Assembly: GCA_002717505.1 (NCBI GenBank)
Contig: PBEB01000050.1
Location: 28,545 to 80,962, forward strand
Direction of reading: 5' to 3'
Length of the DNA: 52,418 nt
DNA from: Leptospiraceae bacterium
GTDB taxonomy: Bacteria > Spirochaetota > Leptospiria > Leptospirales > Leptonemataceae
The position numbers were made by a program, and so were the translations under genes. The first letter of the stretch is position 1. Every line of letters begins with the position of its first letter. Positions 9,220 to 17,615 of this stretch are shown here, piece by piece. Under the pieces are notes generated by a model. The model worked only from the letters and a program-made list of their open reading frames with translations. It searched no databases and was not told where the DNA came from.

Positions 9220-10670
9220 GACGATGATTCCGAATCCACGGGAGCGACCGTGAGTTCCAGACCTTGCGCCGCTTTCACCAGCACTTTCTGTCCTTGAACC
9301 AGAGGAACTTCGGAGTGGGCCCACCAGATTTCTCCACCGAGGCGAACTCTACCTCGACCGTTAAAGTCTGCGGTAGCCTCTGCAACCCTATCAATCAAAT
9401 CCTCTCGCCCGGAAATTGACTTCTGCTTTCGCATGCGAACGATATGTGTAAGCACCCAGACAAGAAATCCGGCTGCAACCAGAGCCACACCACCGATCAG
9501 AGGCAGGGATACTGTGAGATTCTCTTCATCCATTAAGATCACCGAACCGGCTACAAAAGCCGCAATGCCCCCTACTCCCAGGACTCCAAATCCGGGAACG
9601 AATGCTTCTGCCAGAATCAATCCCAGACCCAGCACCATCAATCCGAGACCAGCGTAGTTTATGGGCAAAACCTGGAATGCGAAGAGTGCCAGAAGCAAGC
9701 AAATCGCTCCAATCACTCCCGGATAAATCGCGCCCGGGTTGGAAAGTTCGAACAGAATTCCGTAAAAACCAATAACCATCAAGAAATAGGCCACATTGGG
9801 ATCTGCAATTACGGACAATAACTGGTGCCGCCAATCTGGAGGAAATTCAACGATTCGAGCGTCGAGACTGCGAATCGAAGAAGTACCTTCTGACATCTGT
9901 ACCTCTCTGCCATCGATTTTTCCCAGCAGATCTTCCCGGTTCACCGCCACTACATCGATGACATTGAGTGCCAGAGCATCCTTTGCCGTTATGTTAACTG
10001 CATCGCGTACCGCTTTCTCTGCCCAATCTGCATTGCGTCCATGTCTGTCCGCCAGTCCTCGAATATAAGCTACCGCATCCTCCAGAACCTTGCGCTCCAT
10101 GGCTGTACTTCCTTCGCGCTTTTTAGGGCCCTCCCCAGGTGACCTGTCTTCCTCTGGTTTATCCTGGGCTGGTTTCTCTTCTGGTTCGGGGCTTCCCGGC
10201 ATACCGCCCATTTTCACCGGGGTGGCAGAACCCAGGTTTGTGGAAGGAGCCATGGCGGCAATGTGACTGGCATAGAGCATGTAGGTGCCTGCGCTGGCCG
10301 CTCGCGCACCGGGAGGACTAACGAAGGTCGCTACCGGTATAGGAGAATTCAGTATTTCTCGAATGATGTCGCGCATGGAGGAACTGAGACCGCCCGGAGT
10401 ATCCATTTTTAATACGATGAGATTTGCATCAATCTCCTGGGCTTCCTTGAACCCCCGTAAAATGTAATCCGTAGTGGCTGGAGTAATCGCCCCTTTTACT
10501 TCCAGAACCAGAACTCTGGGAGTATTCTGCTTTTCGGCGCCGGACTCCTCGCCCTGCTCCGGAGCGCACACTGAAATGAAAAATATCAGCAACAAAGGAA
10601 GAATGCCGTTGCCGAAGCTGGCGAATCGCCAGGGTCGGACAGGAGCAGAATGCGAAGCTACGAAGGACAC
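9216..10670 (-). CDS. NfeD-family membrane serine protease (long form)
   Basis: The 484-residue product has an N-terminal signal or lipoprotein-like segment (LLLIFFISVCAPE), a ClpP/crotonase-like protease domain (about residues 50-270) with the nucleophile motif AASAGTYMLYA and a later lysine candidate in ITAKDAL, a membrane bundle of about four to five helices (about 290-410), and a C-terminal OB-fold NfeD domain (about 420-480). A low-complexity Glu/Lys/Pro insert (PEPEEKPAQDKPEED) interrupts the protease domain. Long-form NfeD proteases pair with slipins, as here. It is an inner-membrane protein with the protease domain probably periplasmic. Confidence 0.93.
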   Translation of the reverse strand: MSFVASHSAPVRPWRFASFGNGILPLLLIFFISVCAPEQGEESGAEKQNTPRVLVLEVKGAITPATTDYILRGFKEAQEIDANLIVLKMDTPGGLSSSMRDIIREILNSPIPVATFVSPPGARAASAGTYMLYASHIAAMAPSTNLGSATPVKMGGMPGSPEPEEKPAQDKPEEDRSPGEGPKKREGSTAMERKVLEDAVAYIRGLADRHGRNADWAEKAVRDAVNITAKDALALNVIDVVAVNREDLLGKIDGREVQMSEGTSSIRSLDARIVEFPPDWRHQLLSVIADPNVAYFLMVIGFYGILFELSNPGAIYPGVIGAICLLLALFAFQVLPINYAGLGLMVLGLGLILAEAFVPGFGVLGVGGIAAFVAGSVILMDEENLTVSLPLIGGVALVAAGFLVWVLTHIVRMRKQKSISGREDLIDRVAEATADFNGRGRVRLGGEIWWAHSEVPLVQGQKVLVKAAQGLELTVAPVDSESSS

Positions 10671-10829
10671 AACCAGAAATTATGGCCCAATAGGCGAATT
10701 GTCAACGTAGAAATCAGTATTCAGAGAAGACCTTACCGAACAGGGAAAGCCGGAAATTCAGGTTCACCTCCCGATGTCAGGTCTTCGAATTGGAGCAACC
10801 TCTGAAGCGAAGAACCGAGAGCCAGGATA

Positions 10830-11609
10830 CTAAGGACAGACCAACACCTCTTTGATAAGCAGATCATCGTTATAGACTATACCTTGATTCATATCTTGAT
10901 GCGCATAGAGACCGTAATGCACCTGAGGAATACTGCCAAATCCGCTCACTGGAGCTGCCGAAACCAGTACTCCATCTTGATAGGCGCGAGCGAACCCATT
11001 ATTCTCATCCATAGATAGACATAGGCCCAGCTTCACCCATTGATTCTGCGGAAAGTACAGATCTGTAATCTGAAAACTCCATTCCTTTTTTCCCACGGTA
11101 GGGACATGCATTAAATGGACAATACCCTCGTAACCCAGATTGACCAGTACTCCGTCCCAGAATGCATCTTCCGTTCTGCGAGCCACTGTTATGAAACTGA
11201 ACCAGTGACCGCTGCCCGTGGGAATGGTTACGTCCTGGAGATAAACATACAATTCCATGTAGACCAGCCCGCGAAAGGAGCCGCCGTCCAGTTTATGAAA
11301 CTGCACTGTTGGATAAGCACGGTGACTGTCGCCTGCTGCGGAGTAGATCCATCCCTTATGAGAAAAGTTCCCTGAGATCAAGCGCTCAGAGCTTAAGTCA
11401 TGAGATGCCGCACTCTGATAGTTCTGAGGTACAATGTATGAACCATCGAATTCACTCACAGCTTCAAAGCTCGTGCGAAACTCCCGGCCGGAAAAAACCA
11501 GAGCCAGTAGCGCTGCAGCCTCTGAATCATTGGTGCCATTGTTCGTACAATTGAGGATAAGCCCCAGACTTCCGATGCAAATAGTTAGTGGTCTGACTAC
11601 AGACTTCAT
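10830..11609 (-). CDS. Lipoprotein with a concanavalin-like fold, function unknown
   Basis: A 259-residue protein with a lipobox ending at Cys21 (LGLILNC). The rest is beta-rich and resembles polysaccharide-lyase or LamG-type jelly-roll proteins, e.g. FRGLVYMELYVYLQ, HWFSFITVARR, and WVKLGLCLSMDEN followed by ARAYQDGVLV. In these folds such segments form the sheet that measures a bound ligand's surface. No catalytic residues are evident, so it may bind sugar or be structural. A perfect 16-base palindrome stands just upstream of the start. Family assignment is by fold impression only. Confidence 0.65.
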   Translation of the reverse strand: MKSVVRPLTICIGSLGLILNCTNNGTNDSEAAALLALVFSGREFRTSFEAVSEFDGSYIVPQNYQSAASHDLSSERLISGNFSHKGWIYSAAGDSHRAYPTVQFHKLDGGSFRGLVYMELYVYLQDVTIPTGSGHWFSFITVARRTEDAFWDGVLVNLGYEGIVHLMHVPTVGKKEWSFQITDLYFPQNQWVKLGLCLSMDENNGFARAYQDGVLVSAAPVSGFGSIPQVHYGLYAHQDMNQGIVYNDDLLIKEVLVCP

Positions 11610-11625
11610 GCGGGACTCTCCATAC

Positions 11626-11641
11626 TAACCGGTACCGGTTA
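11626..11641. promoter_or_regulatory. Perfect 16-bp palindrome upstream of the lipoprotein gene
   Basis: TAACCGGTACCGGTTA is fully self-complementary and sits 17 bases upstream of the ATG at 11609. It could be an operator for a dimeric repressor over the ribosome-binding region or promoter. No matching second copy was seen in the window. Confidence 0.4.
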
Positions 11642-11874
11642 ATGCTTTTGGCCTCTCAATCCATCAACATTTATTGCATGCGGATTTGCCTGTTTTTCGC
11701 AACCCGATCCTCGATTATTGAAGAGCATTTTTTCATTTTCTTTCAGAAAAAAGCCCCTTACCTACGTCATGACCAGAACTACATTTCCCGACCACCAGAC
11801 ATTGGAATTCAATGCAGCGAAGAGCGAATTCAAATGAGGGCCGGCTTCAGCCCCCGAGTCCTCTGGCTTTCCAA

Positions 11875-12345
11875 TCAGGGAAGCCGATAACTAGCATGAC
11901 AGGCTGTGCAGCGAGTCATCAGTTCGCCCATCTCTTTCATTACCTGCTTTTCGGAAGCATCGCTACGAATGGTCCGAGCCAGTTTATCAAACTCCCTATG
12001 TGTCCCCAGACCTAATTCCTTCATGGGCACTGGTAGTTTGAGAAGGATTGTAGATTCCACAGCAGCCAGCTCCTGGACCATTCCCATACCAACACTTTCT
12101 GCTGCAATCGCAGCCTGCTCTCGCTCGCCGTTTCCCATTGCCTCATTGATTTGCTGAGTGGCTTCCAGTAATTGGCGCATCTCTTTCAGGAGGAATTGCT
12201 TTTCGCCCGATGTGACGTTTATTATTTCTCTTTGATCCGGCCCCATGCGCGCCACACCAAATACAAAGAAATAGCCAAATACTCCAATGGTAGAAAGCCA
12301 TAGCAAGGCCAGAACCAGTGTTGAGATTTTATATGGGTTTTTCAT
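11875..12345 (-). CDS. Cytochrome c'-like (class II cytochrome c) membrane-anchored protein
   Basis: The 156-residue protein begins with a membrane helix or uncleaved signal (STLVLALLWLSTIGVFGYFFV) and is then mostly helical. The haem-binding motif CTACH lies at the C-terminal end (CHASYRLP), as in class II cytochromes c', where the haem sits in a four-helix bundle with CxxCH near the end. Cytochromes c' bind NO and often protect against it, which fits a bacterium that makes NO in its periplasm, although no FNR box was seen upstream. An alternative is a c556-like electron carrier. Confidence 0.75.
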   Translation of the reverse strand: MKNPYKISTLVLALLWLSTIGVFGYFFVFGVARMGPDQREIINVTSGEKQFLLKEMRQLLEATQQINEAMGNGEREQAAIAAESVGMGMVQELAAVESTILLKLPVPMKELGLGTHREFDKLARTIRSDASEKQVMKEMGELMTRCTACHASYRLP

Positions 12346-12555
12346 TCGAATAATACTCCTCTTGTGAAATGGGGCTCTTTCTTATCCATGGTAGAATTGG
12401 ACTCGGCAATACAGCATGCAGCGAACCCAATCTGCATGACTGTTTCCCATAGGGTCAGTTCAAAAGTGAACTTTTCGCGGTTTAGCCCGGCCCGCCCGCA
12501 GCTCCTCACGCAAGCGAGACAAGAGGAACTGGTTACGGCCTGATATCGCAGCAAT

Positions 12556-13998
12556 TCAGCCACCGGTGCTGCTCCAGCGATATGTAAAGCCCAGATACAA
12601 ACTTAAGACCTGGGTTTTCTTTTCGAACTGAAAGGCTGCAGGCCGCAAAGGATCCGTCTGAAGTGCATGACCCAACCACCATTCCGAAAACGGAACTCCC
12701 TGCATTGTGTTTGGCAGCGAGTATTGCAATGCCAGATCTACACTGGACGGCTCCCCTTGGCCAAAGAACCATCCCAGCCCCAGTGAAATATGATGCTCCA
12801 CAGTGGTTCCCAGTAGGGGACTCAAGCCCTCCTGAGTCTGAGGGGTTGCGCCATAGCTATAGCCGGCCCTGAGCACCAATTGATCCAGCCGCCGTTCGAT
12901 TCCCAGGCTAATCGCAGTTTGGTCCCTCCACCGGAGATTCATTCGTAGATAGGGACTCTTAGTTCCCAGCGGAGTTATGGCAGAAGGATTTTCCAGGCTG
13001 AACAGAAGACTGTTCATGGAATAGGACCAGAGAGTGTGACTTACATCGGCCACAAAGCGATACGGGCCTGCTCGGTATTCAAGCCCGGTAACAAAACGCG
13101 CCGGCCACTCCATGTAGCGAGAGACTCCGCTAGTTGACGGATCGCTATAGGAATCCACTCGCATATCGCCGTTTAAATAGAAGCGACTGGCGGAGGTAAA
13201 AGAGGCAGCCACAGTGAGATTTTCCCAGTTGTAGCTCAGGCCAGCCTTCACTCCCAGAGCCCAGGCAGAATCTGACCGATAATGGATTCCACCCGGAAGC
13301 AAGGCCCCTGTCTCCAGGTGATGGTAGCTTCGATCCATTCGCTTAATCGCATGAACAATATCAAAGCCCAAACCCAGACTCAGGGCTCCCATCCGATAAG
13401 AAAAACCCGGGGTAGCCTTGAGAATTGCAAAACGAACGTTCACTTCTTCCTTCGCAAGACTGTTCTGGTTTCCGGCCACTGAATCGGAAGGCACGCTATC
13501 GGCTCGAGACTCGGCGGCAGGATAAGCGCGCAGCATATCTTCGAATCCGGCTCCACCTCCACCCTGAGCATACACTGCGAAACCGAAAGCGAATCGTTCG
13601 CCGCCGTAGCCGTATCCAAGGGCAGGTAAAGGAGCTACAGGACGAAAAGTACGATCATTGCTATAGTAGGTCCCGGTGGTCGAATCCAGATAATTGTCTC
13701 GATACTCGATGGTTGCCTGGTTTACCGCCAGACTGGTCTGAATTGTATGCCCTTTCAGTCGGCTAAGAAGGGCAGGATTCTCTTCCAGCACTAGCGGAGA
13801 TCCGTAGGCGCTGTAAAAGGCCCCGGCCAGACCGGCCTGGTCCGCCCCAAAAGCAGGGAGCCAGATACCATGGAAGGCGACGGCCGGCTCATGGGAAAAC
13901 AGGACAAGGAGAAGAGTTAGTAACCCGAGTCCCCTGGAGAGGCGTGACCCTGAACGACCGATTACAACACTCTTGCCATCTCCTCTGCGCCTGTTCAA
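12556..13998 (-). CDS. OmpP1/FadL-family outer-membrane protein
   Basis: A long outer-membrane beta-barrel protein with signal peptide SRGLGLLTLLLVLFSHEPAVA and FadL/OmpP1-like features: FHGIWLPAFGADQAGLAGAFYSAYGSP near the N-terminus, as in the family's conserved NAxAAA-type hatch region, and many amphipathic strands ending LSLYLGFTYRW. FadL proteins import long-chain fatty acids or other hydrophobic molecules. The start is unclear. No ATG or GTG is in frame before the signal peptide, and TTG at 13998 gives 480 residues with a basic n-region. Another TTG at 14136 would extend it. A perfect FNR-type box lies upstream at 14277. Confidence 0.8.
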   Translation of the reverse strand: MNRRRGDGKSVVIGRSGSRLSRGLGLLTLLLVLFSHEPAVAFHGIWLPAFGADQAGLAGAFYSAYGSPLVLEENPALLSRLKGHTIQTSLAVNQATIEYRDNYLDSTTGTYYSNDRTFRPVAPLPALGYGYGGERFAFGFAVYAQGGGGAGFEDMLRAYPAAESRADSVPSDSVAGNQNSLAKEEVNVRFAILKATPGFSYRMGALSLGLGFDIVHAIKRMDRSYHHLETGALLPGGIHYRSDSAWALGVKAGLSYNWENLTVAASFTSASRFYLNGDMRVDSYSDPSTSGVSRYMEWPARFVTGLEYRAGPYRFVADVSHTLWSYSMNSLLFSLENPSAITPLGTKSPYLRMNLRWRDQTAISLGIERRLDQLVLRAGYSYGATPQTQEGLSPLLGTTVEHHISLGLGWFFGQGEPSSVDLALQYSLPNTMQGVPFSEWWLGHALQTDPLRPAAFQFEKKTQVLSLYLGFTYRWSSTGG

Positions 13999-14276
13999 AG
14001 CAAGCGCAAGGCTACCGCCGAACCAGTTCTGCCGCCGAAAAAGGCGAAGGTCTCCAATACAATGGTGCCCTTTTTTGCATAATTCTGACTCTCGGCTCAA
14101 TGCTCCCCTTCCCCGGAGAGCTTCCGGCAGTGTCAAGAGACCACTGCCCTAAACCCTCTTTCATGAGATTGAGTCTCAGTCCGGATCTACTCTGTCCAGG
14201 GTCAAGCTATACATCTTTTTTTTGGTAGCAATATTCGGACGCCACGCCTTTGCCGTGGAGGCGCAGCTCCTGAACC

Positions 14277-14290
14277 TTGATTCAAATCAA
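14277..14290 (-). promoter_or_regulatory. FNR/DNR-type box upstream of the FadL-like gene
   Basis: TTGATTCAAATCAA is a perfect match to TTGAT-N4-ATCAA. Unlike most other boxes in the window, no clear -10 sequence is found at the expected distance on either strand, and the nearest gene start is over 140 bases away. Its function is less certain. Confidence 0.45.
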
Positions 14291-14309
14291 CCGGTCGGAG
14301 GAAATGATT

Positions 14310-14373
14310 GCTTCTTCCATCGCTTCCTCCATGATTTTTTTCCGATGGCTGCTTCCTCCATCGCTTCTTCCGA
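14310..14373. repeat. 23-base direct repeat pair
   Basis: GCTTCTTCCATCGCTTCCTCC at 14310-14332 and a near copy, GCTTCCTCCATCGCTTCTTCC, at 14351-14373, start to start 41 bases apart. The unit is itself made of GCTTCYTCC repeats. It lies 40 bases downstream of the PLP-enzyme stop codon. Confidence 0.7.
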
Positions 14374-14414
14374 TAATTCGTTCCGAGGAATGCCCGCCGG
14401 GGATTACGCAAGAG

Positions 14415-15872
14415 TCACCTGGATTGCATTTCCTTTCTGCGCTGACGGTCCACAATCCATTGAATTAGTTTTTCCTTGAGGCCGCTTTTTTTGGTCTGTC
14501 CAGCATCCGAATCAGAAACGGATAGATCGTTCTGTTCAAGATCCAGGTCCTTCCCAGAAATGCAATAGGTAGAGGCGAACATCTTTCGCACTTCATTCCT
14601 GACCATTTTACGAAAAGGGGCATGTGCCAGCATGCCATAGGTAGCCGCCTGGCCGCTTTTCGAAAGCTCGGGATGCGCTTTCGCATGTTCCACACTTTCC
14701 TGTAAATCCTCCAGGTATCCATCCACAACATTGAGGTGCTCCGGAGTTACCATTGCATGCAGCGCATCCGGTTTTTGCAGCCGATCTATGTACCAGCCCT
14801 TCTTTTCCATCAGGTCCGCCACAGCGAACATATCCACGGCCGGATCTTCGGAGCGAAAGGCGAATAGCGTAGTTTTTGGATCCGCAATGATCTGCAGCCC
14901 CATTTTTTGAATCCCCTTTTTCAGTGCATCCGTGGCCTGCATGGCTTTTCGGGCCAGCTCCATGTACCCCTGCTCTCCTTGAGCCTCCAGCGCAGCATAA
15001 GCAGCCGCATAGGCCCCACCCGGCCGTGTTCCCAGCAATGCAGGAGATGCGAAGATACCTCCGGGCCAGTTTTCGAATACAAAGACCTGGTGATTGAAAT
15101 GCTTCTGATGACGATAAAGAATGCTGGAGGCTCCTTTAGCTGCGAATCCATACTTATGGATATCAGCAGAGATAGAGGTTACTCCAGGTATGCGAAAATC
15201 AAATTCAGGGATATCGTGCCCCAACTTCTCCATGAATGGCAGCAGAAAGCCTCCTACGCAGGCATCCACGTGCAATGGGATGCTTTTCTTCTCTGCCAGT
15301 TCTCCCAGTTCCGCGATTGGATCGATCATGCCATGTGGATATTCCGGAGCACTGCCCAGAAGCATGATTGTATTTCTATTTACTTTTCGCTTCATCGCCT
15401 GGACATCAGCCCCTCCTCCAGGAAGTGCAGGCACCCGATGCAGCTTGATTCCAAAGTACTCGGCTCCCTTTAACCAGGCCACATGCGCCGTATCGGGCAC
15501 AACCATTTCAGGTTTACGAATTCCCTTTTCGGCCCTGGCAAAATCCCGGTAAGTCTTTACAGCAAGCAGGCAACTCTCGGTTCCGCCGGAGGTAACCACG
15601 CCGCAGACCTGATCGTCACCATGCAATATCCCGGCCACTATGGAGATAATCTTTTTCTCCAGTTGTTTCAGGCTTTTGAAAGCTCCGGGATTCAATCCGT
15701 TTGCAGAAAAGAATAGATGGTATGCTTCGTTCAAGAATGAAGTGTAATCTTCGCCCAGGTAGTAAACAAGACTCCAGAGCTTTCCATCCTTATAGTCCGG
15801 ATCCAGACTTCGCATGCCCCGTAGCTCTTCTAATATTTCTTCCGTTGCTCTTCCGCTTTGGTTCAGTTTCAT
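14415..15872 (-). CDS. PLP-dependent lyase/decarboxylase (sphingosine-1-phosphate lyase-like)
   Basis: A 485-residue fold-type I PLP enzyme. Visible motifs are VTSGGTESCLLAVK (residues 93-106, phosphate binding), HVDACVGGFLLPF (201-213, the Asp that pairs with the pyridine nitrogen) and SADIHKYGFAAKG (235-247), with Lys240 as the Schiff-base lysine. Sequence order and length fit the group II decarboxylase branch that contains sphingosine-1-phosphate lyase and its bacterial relatives. A C-terminal extension after about residue 430 is charged and not part of the core. Substrate unknown: it could be an amino acid or a phosphorylated long-chain base. Cytoplasmic; no signal peptide. Confidence 0.85.
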   Translation of the reverse strand: MKLNQSGRATEEILEELRGMRSLDPDYKDGKLWSLVYYLGEDYTSFLNEAYHLFFSANGLNPGAFKSLKQLEKKIISIVAGILHGDDQVCGVVTSGGTESCLLAVKTYRDFARAEKGIRKPEMVVPDTAHVAWLKGAEYFGIKLHRVPALPGGGADVQAMKRKVNRNTIMLLGSAPEYPHGMIDPIAELGELAEKKSIPLHVDACVGGFLLPFMEKLGHDIPEFDFRIPGVTSISADIHKYGFAAKGASSILYRHQKHFNHQVFVFENWPGGIFASPALLGTRPGGAYAAAYAALEAQGEQGYMELARKAMQATDALKKGIQKMGLQIIADPKTTLFAFRSEDPAVDMFAVADLMEKKGWYIDRLQKPDALHAMVTPEHLNVVDGYLEDLQESVEHAKAHPELSKSGQAATYGMLAHAPFRKMVRNEVRKMFASTYCISGKDLDLEQNDLSVSDSDAGQTKKSGLKEKLIQWIVDRQRRKEMQSR

Positions 15873-16209
15873 TGATTTTTCCTTTTCCTTAAAATGAATT
15901 CTATTGGTTCAGTGCTATATTCCTGTTTTAGAATGAGTTCGATTCGTTGAGTGCTCTTTCCTTTTTCTACGCTTTCTACGCTTTCTACGCTTTCTACCAA
16001 GGACTTGATCCTTTCTCCGAGGGGCTTAGTCCCCTCTTGAATCGAAGATATTCAGCGGATGCTCCCCTTTCGCGTTCGAAAGCCCCCGCATAATAAATCG
16101 AAAATAGCCTCCGTCACAGAGAGACCTCTAGACCCGTCTCATATCGCTTCTTCAGTTTCTATATTCGCCTGCTCTACTTAAGCGCATTTCCTCCTCTAGA
16201 AACTTCGGC
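15873..16209. other. Intergenic region with repeats
   Basis: About 340 bases between the PLP-enzyme start and the DUF819 stop. It contains a roughly duplicated 35-40-base segment (15893-15960; GGTTCAGTGCT and CGTTGAGTGCT mark the copies) and the nonamer array listed separately. No gene seen. Confidence 0.45.
15962..15997. repeat. Tandem nonamer array
   Basis: Three perfect copies of GCTTTCTAC (15971-15997) preceded by one degenerate copy (TTTTTCTAC). It lies about 90 bases upstream of the PLP-enzyme start codon, so copy-number change could alter its promoter. Confidence 0.8.
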
Positions 16210-17520
16210 TCAGCTCGAACCGGCCAGAGCCCGAAGCGCGTAAGCTATAGAAATCCCCAGATAATTCCCGATTCCGTAACCTAGAATCCCTGTAGTTAAT
16301 CCAGGTACAATCAGCTGGCGATTCTTGATTGCCGAGGCCACCACCGGCACAAAGGGAGGTGAGCAGATAGCCGAAGAAGAAATCACCAGAAAGGTATCTA
16401 CATCCACTCCAGCCCAGCGACATAGTAGGGAATGCAGAAGCAGGCTGCCCACTACAGCTCCGACTATAAAAACAATCACAGCAGGGTCGATGTTCAAAAG
16501 GCCTGCAACGTCGGTGAGCGATGCCACAGAGACGCAAAACACCAGAATAATGTACATGCCTACGGAGAAGGTCTTACGAATGTTCCGAATCTGCGGAACA
16601 AATGAAGCAGCAATTCCCAGACTTGTAATAGAGAGAATTGTGATGGCTGGAGCGGCATTCTCTGAAAAGAGCGAACCCAGAAATGCACTGAGACCAACTA
16701 TGCCTGCTGAAAGCAGCAAAGCAGCCAGAAGCGGAGGCCACACTCGGGGAAAAATCAGGCTTCCGTAATCTTCGACTCCAACCGTGCGATTTTCGCTTTC
16801 ATATTCCTGGGCAATCTCCTGGTTCTGCGACGAAGATATCTCTCGAGACACTTCTTCGCGCTTCTTCCCTTTTTCTGTTTGCGACTCCGATGCGTCGTTT
16901 GAGGAAAGACTCGCATCAGACGCCTGGGCATTACTGGACCGTGAGTCACTCTTAAATGGCTTTAGTACTCGACCAAACACGGGTTTTGCAAAAGAGAACA
17001 AAAAGAGAAGATAGAATAATCCCATCAAAGTATCGTAGGTATGGAACTTGATGTATAGATCATCTGGAATGCTAAGTGCCGTCTTTACCGAAGCTAGATT
17101 CGGAGTTCCGCCGGTATAGACAGCCACAGCCATGGCGGCCAGTTCATCGCCCTGCGCTGTTAATCCATGTAGTGCGAAATACAGTAAAGTCGCCACCGCC
17201 ACCACCGAAAGCCCGGCCAGTAGCATGGCCAGTAGGGATTTGCCGGCCAGACGGAACACCGACGGCACATCCATTGAAAACAATAACATTGGAAGGGCCA
17301 GAGCCACTGTGCCCTCGGCCAACCCTTTCTGAATGGGAAGCGTTTCTGAACTGGTGAATCCGGAGTTTCCCAGGATTGCACCCACCACATAACATAGTAT
17401 GACCACCCCGATCTTCTTTAATACTTCGAAACGGGAACTGAGATAAATCAACGCTGCCGGACACAGAAACAGCATCAGACCGATTGCCAGACTTTTAGCA
17501 TCCATGAACACCTTACTCAA
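16210..17520 (-). CDS. DUF819-family integral membrane protein
   Basis: The 436-residue protein has about ten membrane helices and the DUF819 (YjcL-like) pattern, e.g. GVVILCYVVGAILGN near the N-terminus, GGTPNLASVKTAL, and the C-terminal PGLTTGILGYGIGNYLGI. A hydrophilic loop of about 70 residues rich in Ser, Asn, Glu and Lys (about residues 185-250) splits the two halves and is longer than usual. Proteins of this family are predicted transporters of unknown substrate. It is transcribed divergently from the TetR regulator, with tandem operators between them, so it is the likely target of that repressor. Confidence 0.85.
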   Translation of the reverse strand: MSKVFMDAKSLAIGLMLFLCPAALIYLSSRFEVLKKIGVVILCYVVGAILGNSGFTSSETLPIQKGLAEGTVALALPMLLFSMDVPSVFRLAGKSLLAMLLAGLSVVAVATLLYFALHGLTAQGDELAAMAVAVYTGGTPNLASVKTALSIPDDLYIKFHTYDTLMGLFYLLFLFSFAKPVFGRVLKPFKSDSRSSNAQASDASLSSNDASESQTEKGKKREEVSREISSSQNQEIAQEYESENRTVGVEDYGSLIFPRVWPPLLAALLLSAGIVGLSAFLGSLFSENAAPAITILSITSLGIAASFVPQIRNIRKTFSVGMYIILVFCVSVASLTDVAGLLNIDPAVIVFIVGAVVGSLLLHSLLCRWAGVDVDTFLVISSSAICSPPFVPVVASAIKNRQLIVPGLTTGILGYGIGNYLGISIAYALRALAGSS

Positions 17521-17541
17521 GCCCCGGCTCAGCGGAGCTTT

Positions 17542-17578
17542 TTTTCACTATAGTGAAAACTTTTTCACATACGTGAAA
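17542..17578. promoter_or_regulatory. Tandem palindromic operators between DUF819 and tetR
   Basis: A perfect 18-base palindrome TTTTCACTATAGTGAAAA (17542-17559) is followed by a second, imperfect one (TTTCAC at 17563-17568, GTGAAA at 17573-17578). Their centres are 20 bases apart, about two helical turns. This is a typical arrangement for two TetR dimers bound side by side in a divergent promoter region. Confidence 0.65.
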
Positions 17579-17615
17579 TTTCTTGCAAGCAGAAAAGTGC
17601 AATCTGGAATGTAAT

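Larger units (their letters stand above)
13999..14414. other. Intergenic region with FNR-type box and repeats
   Basis: About 400 bases between the FadL-like gene and the stop of the PLP-enzyme gene. It contains a perfect FNR-type box (14277-14290), a short stem-loop (CCACG and CGTGG near 14242-14259) and a pair of 23-base direct repeats. No convincing coding frame. Confidence 0.45.

Noticed and set aside
12342-12563. A 73-residue Cys-rich open frame on the minus strand upstream of the cytochrome c'-like gene
   Set aside because: No ribosome-binding site or recognisable domain; it overlaps the promoter region of the cytochrome gene.
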